Shown: positions 25,526 to 33,580 of the stretch, piece by piece | Numbering within the stretch: the stretch's first letter is position 1 | How the letters are laid out: each line of letters opens with the position of its first letter | Program-made: the position numbers and the translations under genes | The notes under the pieces: generated by a model | What the model was told of the DNA's origin: nothing | What the model saw: only the letters and a program-made list of their open reading frames with translations | Database searches by the model: none | Assembly: GCF_010233585.1 (NCBI RefSeq) | Contig: NZ_CP045997.1 | Location: 2,107,237-2,171,236, forward strand | Source: Spirosoma endbachense | GTDB lineage: Bacteria > Bacteroidota > Bacteroidia > Cytophagales > Spirosomataceae | Reading direction: 5' to 3' | DNA length: 64,000 nt

Positions 25526-26842
25526 TTAAGAATTTGTCCTGGCGATTTCTACCGCATATACCTGACTTTCGCCCTCAAAATTGGCCCGAAAAATAACCCA
25601 CTTCCCATCCGGCGAAAAATGGACGTTGGGTTCCAGCTTGTAGTTGTGGTGTTTCATATTGACCAGTCGTTCGGCCCGAAACCTGTCGCCTGCTGGTCTG
25701 AACAGGTAAATCCACATGCCATCGGTTGCTTTCGCTACCTGCCCCGGATCGCCCCCATCGCCAGCAAACAGCGTCTGATCAGGCGATATGTTGAAGTGAA
25801 TCGACCACTCATTTCGGGTCATTTCGTACTGCTTTTCCTGGCCTGTATTCAGGTCCGTTCCAGCCAGAAAAAATGTTACACTACGGGGTTTCTGCAAATC
25901 GAACCAAATGGTTTTCCCATCATGGCTAAAGAACTCATGACCAGCAATCTCGCCATCGACGGTACGTTTGTGCCTTAATTTGACCGCACCCGTTTTCACA
26001 TTGATGGTCCAGATCCGGTCTACCAGATGCCACGGGCCTTCGTGACAAAACATCAGCAAATCGGGCTCTGTGGGTGAGAATTGCACGTGACCCAGCCAGG
26101 TTTTTTCTTCGTGGATCGTAGTCAGTTTACCGGTCTGCGTGTTTATCGTAAAAAGCGAATGCGGAACTTTAGCCTCGAAGATGCGGGGAAAGAAATCTTT
26201 CTTTTCGGGGTATTTGCGAAGTATTTCACGGGCTTCCTCGCCACTACGGCTCCCGGCCAGCATGGTCTCATCAGCGTTGAGGGTGCTGATTGTCGCCTTC
26301 ATATCGGCTGGAAATACAAAAACCAGCCGTGTTTTTTTCGTGTCGATATGGGTAGCAAAAACACTGTCGCGGCTCTGGTAGAACACCTCTCGTCGTTTGG
26401 GGGCAACGATCTCTCCACCTTTCTGCATGAGCGACTTTGTTAACGGTTCAGCCTGACCCGTTTTCAGATTAACCGTATACAATTGGCGGCCATTGGCATC
26501 GGCATGGTAAAACACCATTTTGTCGCCTTCGCCCGCCAGCTCACGCACAAAGGGGTTGTTGTGAAAATAAAAACTTTCGTTGCTTCCGCCGATTGTGGTC
26601 AGCCGCATGAGTTTATGCCCCGTGTCTTTGTCGATCCACGTTGCGGGCATTGGTGTCTGGCCGCCCGTTTCCAGTTTCGGCTGGGCGAATCCATGCTGGG
26701 CTAATCCAACGGAAACCAGCGTCAGAATAGCTAAATTGAATGTCAGCACAATCCGTTTACCAGGAATTGGTCGGCTTACGACCGGAGGCCAACCCTTAAC
26801 CATCAAACGGCTAAAGGCCAGTAGGTGAGAAAAACGTTGCAT
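25526..26842 (-). CDS. ogl-like: PL22 oligogalacturonate lyase, exported
   Basis: The start was set at ATG 26842: the longer frame to 26878 begins with TTG. ATG 26803 is also possible. The signal peptide hydrophobic core is VLTFNLAILTLVSVGLAQ. The rest is a beta-propeller of repeated W-D-like blades, with the PL22 metal-site region (FCHEGPWHLVDRIW, GHEFFSHDG) and C-terminal histidines (MKHHNYKLEPNVHFSPDG). PL22 enzymes split unsaturated digalacturonate and short oligogalacturonates by beta-elimination, using Mn2+. It is the first gene of the PL22-GH106-GH31 run. An export signal is unusual for a family that is often cytoplasmic in enterobacteria, but exported forms occur in Bacteroidota loci. 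Confidence 0.88.
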   Translation of the reverse strand: MQRFSHLLAFSRLMVKGWPPVVSRPIPGKRIVLTFNLAILTLVSVGLAQHGFAQPKLETGGQTPMPATWIDKDTGHKLMRLTTIGGSNESFYFHNNPFVRELAGEGDKMVFYHADANGRQLYTVNLKTGQAEPLTKSLMQKGGEIVAPKRREVFYQSRDSVFATHIDTKKTRLVFVFPADMKATISTLNADETMLAGSRSGEEAREILRKYPEKKDFFPRIFEAKVPHSLFTINTQTGKLTTIHEEKTWLGHVQFSPTEPDLLMFCHEGPWHLVDRIWTINVKTGAVKLRHKRTVDGEIAGHEFFSHDGKTIWFDLQKPRSVTFFLAGTDLNTGQEKQYEMTRNEWSIHFNISPDQTLFAGDGGDPGQVAKATDGMWIYLFRPAGDRFRAERLVNMKHHNYKLEPNVHFSPDGKWVIFRANFEGESQVYAVEIARTNS

Positions 26843-27010
26843 GGCTAAGGTCAGGGAAATTTGCTCACAAAAAAACAACTTAACCCTGACGAACCTTCCT
26901 GTACTCTTCCGTATGCACCGATCCCGATCTTCAACGAAAACCGTGGTATGGCTCCAATTGAAACCCTGGGCAGTTGCCCGTATTGATTGCTCACAAAGTC
27001 ACCTTATGAT

Positions 27011-28765
27011 TCAACCGTCCAAATCCATCAATTGGTCGAAGCCTAAGCCGCTGCTTCCCTCTCCTCGTCCAACAGTCGCTTTGCGGCCAACCCACAGCGC
27101 TACATTTCCCTCTGGTGTCCGGGTTCGCTGGTAGGTCCGGGTAATGAGCTTGCCCGAGCGGGGAACTTCTTCTTCGTGGATGAGATACGGCGCGGTTTCA
27201 TCCAGAATTTCTCCTTTGAACAAAGCCGCCGAATCGGGCATGCGAGCCCGCTGGAGTTGAATATCCCGGTTATTGTTGGGCACATGAACGGGGATGAACG
27301 GGATCCAGTTGTAGGGCACACTGGTCCCGAGTATATACCGGATTTTTGCCGCAGTGGGTAACAACGTAATGGGTGGCGGCAGGGTGGCATTTTGCGCAGC
27401 CAGTGCTGTTTCATAGCCATTAACTCCTCGTCCCAACGGCGACGGAATCACCGATTCAATGGCCCACACCATGTTCGACATCTCATCGCGGATAAAGTTA
27501 ACCTTTTCGATGGGCTGACTTTCTGCGGGTTTACCCAGCGCGGGGGGCAGAAACGACAGCTCAACCGATACATCAGCCTTTGCGTGCTGTCTGAAGAAGC
27601 TCCAGCGTGTCCATTCATGATCGATCGTAGACCCGGCGGACCTGATGTTCGTCCGTTGCCCGAATACATCGGTAACCACTAATCCCCGAATGTTACACAG
27701 CGACCCAATTTTACGCTCATACGGAAAAACACACCAGTCGTTGCTGTAGAGCAGCATGAACTCGGTCATAATCAACTTAATGACATCGGTGGTATTCACG
27801 TCCATCTGTGCAAATTCAATCCGTTCACTTTCCATCTGCCAGAAACGCGGGTTGGGCATTCCCTGAAACGACACGGGAGCCGGAATAAACGACAGGCACT
27901 CATCCAGCGATTTTATCGGTTCAATCGTGTCCCCTTCAGGTGCCTCAAGCTTATTGTCGATATCCACATCAAACGAATACCAGTCCAGTTGGCCGTTTTC
28001 ATACTGCTCCGCCTGCAACACGACCTCAAATCCATTGGAATCATCATCAGCGGCACAGGCAAACTGATATTCCAGATTCGCACCCGTCCAGGCGTTGTCG
28101 GCGTCAGAAAGTGGCTGCGAACTAAATTGGCTCAACCAGGCAATCAGTTCGTTGCCCGCATCTTTCTGTTTTGTCCGATCAGCTACTGAGGTCGTAGTCA
28201 AATCCACCCAGTTCGCATATGAGCCATCGCGAATAGCCTTGACCAATAACCCGCCATTGATGATTTTACCAGCTACGGCTTCGCGGGTTTGATCAGTGTC
28301 TTTGTCATAAGTCGGGTTGGGCTCATCCGCTCGAATAGGATACTGCGTCAGGTGAGCATTTTTGGTGGAAAACACGCCTTGTTTCCGAAGCAGTTTTTCA
28401 AAATATCGTCCAGTACGTACCTGACTGCCCAGATCATCGGGCCAGGCTTCGCGCTCAACGCGGGTTTCGAGCGGGATGTCGTTGGGTAGTGGCTGAGCGG
28501 GTCCTCCCTTAACGGCATACCGATTCAGGTACGTCTGGTGGGTGAGCATTCGGGCGTCGATGGGTGAACCGGCATCTTCGCCGATAAACTCGCCAAATTG
28601 CCACTGCCGTGTAAGCATCCAGAGTGGATCGCGTACTTCGGCACGCAGACTGCGTTCGAAGTCAGCCTGACGCGGACGGCCTTCCAGCCGATTCCAGCCT
28701 TTAATGGCCGGGCGAAACGGAGGCAACTGAAAAAATAAAGGACGTAAATTATCGATATCGGCCAT
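27011..28765 (-). CDS. uncharacterised conserved protein, last gene of giant-protein operon
   Basis: 584 residues, no signal peptide or membrane segment. The distinctive early segment is RDPLWMLTRQWQFGEFIGEDAG, and the middle carries a W-rich part (FEFAQMDVNTTDVIKLIM-like core, DWCVFPYERKIGSLCNIRG). I do not recognise a named family. It follows the 1596-residue gene by 13 bp and is the sixth and last of a co-directional set of leaderless giants. The C-terminus is a basic and glycine-rich tail (WVGRKATVGRGEGSSG). Function unknown. Confidence 0.75.
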   Translation of the reverse strand: MADIDNLRPLFFQLPPFRPAIKGWNRLEGRPRQADFERSLRAEVRDPLWMLTRQWQFGEFIGEDAGSPIDARMLTHQTYLNRYAVKGGPAQPLPNDIPLETRVEREAWPDDLGSQVRTGRYFEKLLRKQGVFSTKNAHLTQYPIRADEPNPTYDKDTDQTREAVAGKIINGGLLVKAIRDGSYANWVDLTTTSVADRTKQKDAGNELIAWLSQFSSQPLSDADNAWTGANLEYQFACAADDDSNGFEVVLQAEQYENGQLDWYSFDVDIDNKLEAPEGDTIEPIKSLDECLSFIPAPVSFQGMPNPRFWQMESERIEFAQMDVNTTDVIKLIMTEFMLLYSNDWCVFPYERKIGSLCNIRGLVVTDVFGQRTNIRSAGSTIDHEWTRWSFFRQHAKADVSVELSFLPPALGKPAESQPIEKVNFIRDEMSNMVWAIESVIPSPLGRGVNGYETALAAQNATLPPPITLLPTAAKIRYILGTSVPYNWIPFIPVHVPNNNRDIQLQRARMPDSAALFKGEILDETAPYLIHEEEVPRSGKLITRTYQRTRTPEGNVALWVGRKATVGRGEGSSGLGFDQLMDLDG

Positions 28766-28778
28766 GGCAATAACGCAG

Positions 28779-31700
28779 TTAATTTTTCAGTAACGTACTC
28801 CCTTTCGTAAAAATCGTGGACAGGCCACCGGTAGAAAAATCATTCAGAACAGCCGGAAGTATCTGAAAATAGCCGGTTGTCGTCAGCATATCGGGTTCAA
28901 CCGCCCGGCGTTTGGCCCGTTCGAGCGTATCGTACAGAATACCAACCAGTTCGTCCCATGTCCATTTACCAGTCAATACGGGTGGCACTGCCAGTAAAAT
29001 GGCCTGTGGTGGCGAGGCATTGGGGCGGTTATAATGGAAAGCGATACCGGTCGTTTCCTGGTCCGTCGGGATCAACTCTGTCCATTCGTCCAGTAACCAG
29101 CCCGCCTGCGGTAGGGTCATATCGGCCGGGGCCTGGTGTACTACAATCGACATTCGCTCCTGATTTCGTTGCGATTCGGAGAAGGTTTCGCCGACCCATT
29201 TCTCACCCGATACCCAGGGCAATTGCAAGGGGGTAAGCTCGAACGGCTGATCCTGATACAAGTCATGGTGCAGGGCCAGCGTTTCCACATTTTCCATCTC
29301 GGGCCTGACACGCGCCACACTCTGTAGCCAGTTTTCCATAACCAGTTCCGGTTCACCGCTGAGCATCTCTTTACTGTGCTCAAGCGCATCGTCCAGCTGA
29401 CTCTGGTTTTGAAATAGAAATCGAGGAATCCAGCTAAACGATTGTCCGTATACCCGACGAGCCACATCCCGACAACGATCTAGTTGCTGATCCGGGCTAA
29501 TCGTCTCAAAACCAGTAAAGTCAACGGTTGCCAATTGCTTCTGAATAGAACTGACCATGCCTTGTGCCTGAGCGAGTAAAGCGTCGGCAATGGGCAGCGA
29601 CGTAGCATCCGTCGAAGTGGGCAGGGCATCGCTCCAGCCGTAATCAGCAATTGCCAGCAAAGCTGCCCGAACCGTATTTAGCGTTCCCGAAGCTACGCTG
29701 GTCAGTTGGTTCGTCCGGGCCGTTGCGATCTCGGTGCTGAGCTGATCAGCAGCCGTTTTCAGGTTCGACGCGCGCGCATTCAGTTCTACACTAGACGCTT
29801 CCAGGTCCGTTTTACAGGTAGCTAAATCCTGATAGCCCGATGGATTCGCAACACCTTCGAGATAGGATTGTGTTTGTGGAAAAAAGTCGAGTGCATGAAG
29901 CGGCCGGGCTTCTGTCACGATCTTTTTCAGGGAACGCAACAGTGGCAGTAAAACCGCAAACGATACACCGTTTGCTCCGGCTTTATGAAAATCAAACGTA
30001 ATGAGTTGCCCATCCGAAATGTTGAAATTCTGCCGAATCTGGAACGTCAGCCACCGCTCGATTTCCGACGAAAGCGCACCCAGCTCAGACCCAGTCATCA
30101 GGACCAGGTCAAGGGGTTGCAGTGAAAATTGAGCGAACGACAGTATGTCATCTACCGCCCCAGCCTGGCACTGAAACTGGATAGACGCGGCCTGTGGAAG
30201 CCGCTGCCCAAGCCAATAGTTGACAAACGGATTCGCTTTGCTGCGGGGCGAAGCCGGACCGCTCCAGGCCGGATGCTGATCATCGACCCCATCGGTTTGC
30301 AAACAAACGGCTACCCGATGCGTAATGGCCGTGCCACTGCGGGGCGTGTCGACGATTTCGGGAGTCGCGGGCATTTTCCCTTCCGAAATAGCCTGCATCA
30401 TGCCGCCCGCCCGGTCGTAGTTGCCATGAACCGCCTGAAATACACTTTCCGACAACGACAGATCAGCGATGGCGTCGAGTGTATCGGTGAGTCGATTCAA
30501 TTCGTCCAGAATGGCCTGTTTTTCAGTCGTTCCGTCGGCTGGCAGACTGGCTATTCCCTGAAGAGTCGGATGAGAGCGGGCGTAGTCCAGCAAGTCATAA
30601 CCATTAATCACATTACGGGCCTCCACGACTTCCTGCGGGGCATTGTCAGGAACGGGCGTTAACTGTTTTGCTGTCAACGGAAACCGATCACGCAAAACGT
30701 AAATATATTGGTTCAGCAACAAGCCCCGATCGTGCAGACCACGCTCAAACTGATACCCCAGCAAAGCCGCCAGCTCCTGCCCATTCCGAATTCCGTCCAG
30801 ATAACTCAGCGCCTGCCGAACCCGCTCCGACGACAGATTGACGGCAAACTGTGCGTTATCATCCCCGTGGGAGAGATACGCGTTACGAAGTAGGGCAGCC
30901 GTTGTCGCATGACGCAACGAGGGGGTCTGGATATGCCCTCCATTGGCGGCATCTTCGTAAATCGTTTTGTTTTTGGAGTCCTGAAGCGGGGCCGGGTATT
31001 GATCCTGCGGAAAACCCGTTTTGGTAGTGTTGGGTCTTAGGTTTTCGACCCATCCATACGCACCCAGATACGTACCTTTTCGCAGGTATTCGTTCTTTTC
31101 GGTATGCTGGAGATTAAAGAGCCGACGCGCGAAAAGTCCGGTTTGCCAGGCATCCAGGCGGTAGCTGCACAAATCAAGGTGTTCGGCAAACAGCCGTTCC
31201 AGCCGGGCAGTAGGCAAACCGCGAAGCGTGCGTAATGCGTCGATCACGCCCATCAAAGGCAACATCTCGGTGGGGCCGTTGTAAGGCTCGCCCGGTTTGG
31301 GAATTAATGTACGTATATATTCGCCAACGGGCATGGCTGTTTGGGAAAGTCGGAGTTTGGCCGCATCCAGTTGAAAATAATCGGCTTTCGTGATATCCTG
31401 CCGTCCTTCCATATTCTGTATCTGGCCCTCAACAGGCAGGTCCTGAAGGAATCGCTGATCAACGAGCCAGTCGGCAATCCGTTGCCCGAATTCTTCCAGA
31501 TAGGCTCGGTGAAGAAGCTGATACAAAAGTGCTTTGGGCGCAGCAACCGGCTGGTTATTCGCATCCAGAAACTGACCATTTCTGATCGTCTGCAAATCAC
31601 TCGTCAGCAGCCAGTCCATGTAATTATCGGTCCCATTGAATGGCTGAATCAACGCCGTTTCCGACAGCGGGGTTCGCGGATCTGCATCGATAACTGGGCC

Positions 31701-33569
31701 ATTCAACGCATCGGTGGCTGACTGAAAAATCAGCTTTTTGAGTAGAAAATCCGTAGCCGCATTGAATCCTAAGGCCGTAAATTGCTGTTCTTTAGCCCGT
31801 TGCAATCTACCCCAAAGTCCTACGGTCTGGGGTGTTAACGTCCGGAAGTTAAGGTAATTCCAGGCATAGCTATCTGTCACGGCCTTACGGGAATGAAAGA
31901 CCACCGACGAAGCCTGTAGGCCTAGTATGTTCATCAGGTTTTCGGGATTACTTCCCTCCTTTCCGGCAAAGGCCACCTGCGGACGAAGTGTTTCCCACTG
32001 GCTTTGTAGCTGCTGTAGAATAGCCAGCAATTTCATCCAGAAATCTTTATCGGTACCCAGCTCGGCGTCGGTAAATTGCCAACTATTAAAGTCACTTGTC
32101 ACCAGCAACCCATACGGCTGATTACCTACCCGAATGGCGGGCAACCCTCCCCTCCCCGTCACGAATTCGGTGAAAAACTGCCGGGCCAGCGCCTGGCGCG
32201 ACCGACTGACCAACGGCTTCAGCAGGTCATTCAGGAACAGCCCCCAGGTGGCAGGCCAGAGCGCATTATTCATGGCCAATGCCTCCCGAACATCGTTCCA
32301 GCCCGCATTGGGCACAAAAGAAACCGACTCATTACTGACACCTAACGCTTCGGCAAACCGCTGACCATCTGACTGTTGGTAGTAATCGTCGACTGGCGAA
32401 AAATAGGGAGTATTTTCTTCTACTTCCTGCTGGCGATCGATCGATGCTGAAGGCCCTGCCGTCGCTTTGTCAGTGTTGTTGGTAGGTGTACCCTGCGGGA
32501 GAATACTAATTCCTTCGGCAGAGTAATTGTGATTCTGAACCAGTTCTTCCAGGAGCTGTTGATTCTGCACGGCGTCAGTACTGAACCGGACACCCAACAC
32601 TACTAACCGATCAAACCCTCTCTGAAACCAGGGACTTGGCAACGTCATTTTAACTGCCATACCCACAGCCAGGGCCTCGTCGAAATCGAACAGCCACGCC
32701 ATTTCCCTACTGTATACCAGTTTATTATCGGCATCGCGCCCGAACGACGATTCCATCTGTAGGGGATCAGGCCCCATCACCAGATAGTCGGGGATGGGAT
32801 TTCCAACCGTTTCCAGCACTTTCCGTACACCCGAGAAAGCCATGACGACAAACTGATTCGGCATCAGCCGCGTGTGGGGGGCCTGCGTCCAGGGTTGAGA
32901 TTTGGGCGTATTCTGCGGTTTCAGAAGCAGTTCGGACAGGGTTCGCCATTGCGCCGACCAGTTAGTCGGCTGTGTTTGCCGGGCTACCCAGGCCGCCCGG
33001 TTCGCACCAAATCGGTTGGCTAACCCATTCCAAAGGGTTGTCCGCTGCTGTTTACTCGCTTCGTCGGTTTCGGTTCGGGTCGCCCAAACCTGTCGCCAGT
33101 AGGTTTCGCCCGACTCGATTTCATCCGCCGTAAGGTCTTTTTCGTGCGTAAACGTCGTGATCTCATCCGGATAAACCCGGACCCAGAGTTCATGCGTATC
33201 GCCCTCCGAATGGAAATGGGTTTCTATTCGAACCGGAAACAGCACAAACGGCAGGTTGTCGGGCATCTGTTCGATCAGCTTTTGTGGCGTAGCATCGAAC
33301 ATGGCCTGATAATCAGCCAACTCCCGCGTCCGACCCTCCAGAACGCCTTTCTTCATTTCCGCCAGATTCTGCTGAGCGCTGTCGATTTCGGCTAAACGCT
33401 GCTTCAAAATCGCGGTATCACTATCCGACAGTTTTCCACGGGCTTTCAACTGCGTCACTTCTTTTTCGAGTGCATTCAGTATGTAAAATTGCTCCACGAC
33501 CTGGCCGTACGCTTTATCCCGCTCAGCGGCCAATTGTGAGGCTTTCTGTTGGATATCTATCAGATTCAT
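28779..33569 (-). CDS. uncharacterised 1596-residue protein with N-terminal coiled coil
   Basis: The largest protein in the window, without signal peptide. Residues about 1-110 form a coiled coil (LNALEKEVTQLKARG, then LAEIDSAQQNLAEMKK). It is followed by a characteristic segment, LPFVLFPVRIETHF then ELWVRVYPDEITTFTHEKDLT (about 105-150). A second helical coiled stretch occurs near 1240-1300 (LNARASNLKTAADQLSTEI). The rest is mixed, with many aromatic residues. I do not recognise a named domain. It sits 11 bp from the 968-residue gene and 13 bp from the 584-residue gene, so the products are probably made together. A structural or scaffold role is suggested by size and coiled coils, as inference. 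Confidence 0.75.
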   Translation of the reverse strand: MNLIDIQQKASQLAAERDKAYGQVVEQFYILNALEKEVTQLKARGKLSDSDTAILKQRLAEIDSAQQNLAEMKKGVLEGRTRELADYQAMFDATPQKLIEQMPDNLPFVLFPVRIETHFHSEGDTHELWVRVYPDEITTFTHEKDLTADEIESGETYWRQVWATRTETDEASKQQRTTLWNGLANRFGANRAAWVARQTQPTNWSAQWRTLSELLLKPQNTPKSQPWTQAPHTRLMPNQFVVMAFSGVRKVLETVGNPIPDYLVMGPDPLQMESSFGRDADNKLVYSREMAWLFDFDEALAVGMAVKMTLPSPWFQRGFDRLVVLGVRFSTDAVQNQQLLEELVQNHNYSAEGISILPQGTPTNNTDKATAGPSASIDRQQEVEENTPYFSPVDDYYQQSDGQRFAEALGVSNESVSFVPNAGWNDVREALAMNNALWPATWGLFLNDLLKPLVSRSRQALARQFFTEFVTGRGGLPAIRVGNQPYGLLVTSDFNSWQFTDAELGTDKDFWMKLLAILQQLQSQWETLRPQVAFAGKEGSNPENLMNILGLQASSVVFHSRKAVTDSYAWNYLNFRTLTPQTVGLWGRLQRAKEQQFTALGFNAATDFLLKKLIFQSATDALNGPVIDADPRTPLSETALIQPFNGTDNYMDWLLTSDLQTIRNGQFLDANNQPVAAPKALLYQLLHRAYLEEFGQRIADWLVDQRFLQDLPVEGQIQNMEGRQDITKADYFQLDAAKLRLSQTAMPVGEYIRTLIPKPGEPYNGPTEMLPLMGVIDALRTLRGLPTARLERLFAEHLDLCSYRLDAWQTGLFARRLFNLQHTEKNEYLRKGTYLGAYGWVENLRPNTTKTGFPQDQYPAPLQDSKNKTIYEDAANGGHIQTPSLRHATTAALLRNAYLSHGDDNAQFAVNLSSERVRQALSYLDGIRNGQELAALLGYQFERGLHDRGLLLNQYIYVLRDRFPLTAKQLTPVPDNAPQEVVEARNVINGYDLLDYARSHPTLQGIASLPADGTTEKQAILDELNRLTDTLDAIADLSLSESVFQAVHGNYDRAGGMMQAISEGKMPATPEIVDTPRSGTAITHRVAVCLQTDGVDDQHPAWSGPASPRSKANPFVNYWLGQRLPQAASIQFQCQAGAVDDILSFAQFSLQPLDLVLMTGSELGALSSEIERWLTFQIRQNFNISDGQLITFDFHKAGANGVSFAVLLPLLRSLKKIVTEARPLHALDFFPQTQSYLEGVANPSGYQDLATCKTDLEASSVELNARASNLKTAADQLSTEIATARTNQLTSVASGTLNTVRAALLAIADYGWSDALPTSTDATSLPIADALLAQAQGMVSSIQKQLATVDFTGFETISPDQQLDRCRDVARRVYGQSFSWIPRFLFQNQSQLDDALEHSKEMLSGEPELVMENWLQSVARVRPEMENVETLALHHDLYQDQPFELTPLQLPWVSGEKWVGETFSESQRNQERMSIVVHQAPADMTLPQAGWLLDEWTELIPTDQETTGIAFHYNRPNASPPQAILLAVPPVLTGKWTWDELVGILYDTLERAKRRAVEPDMLTTTGYFQILPAVLNDFSTGGLSTIFTKGSTLLKN

Positions 33570-33580
33570 AGCGTTAAGAA

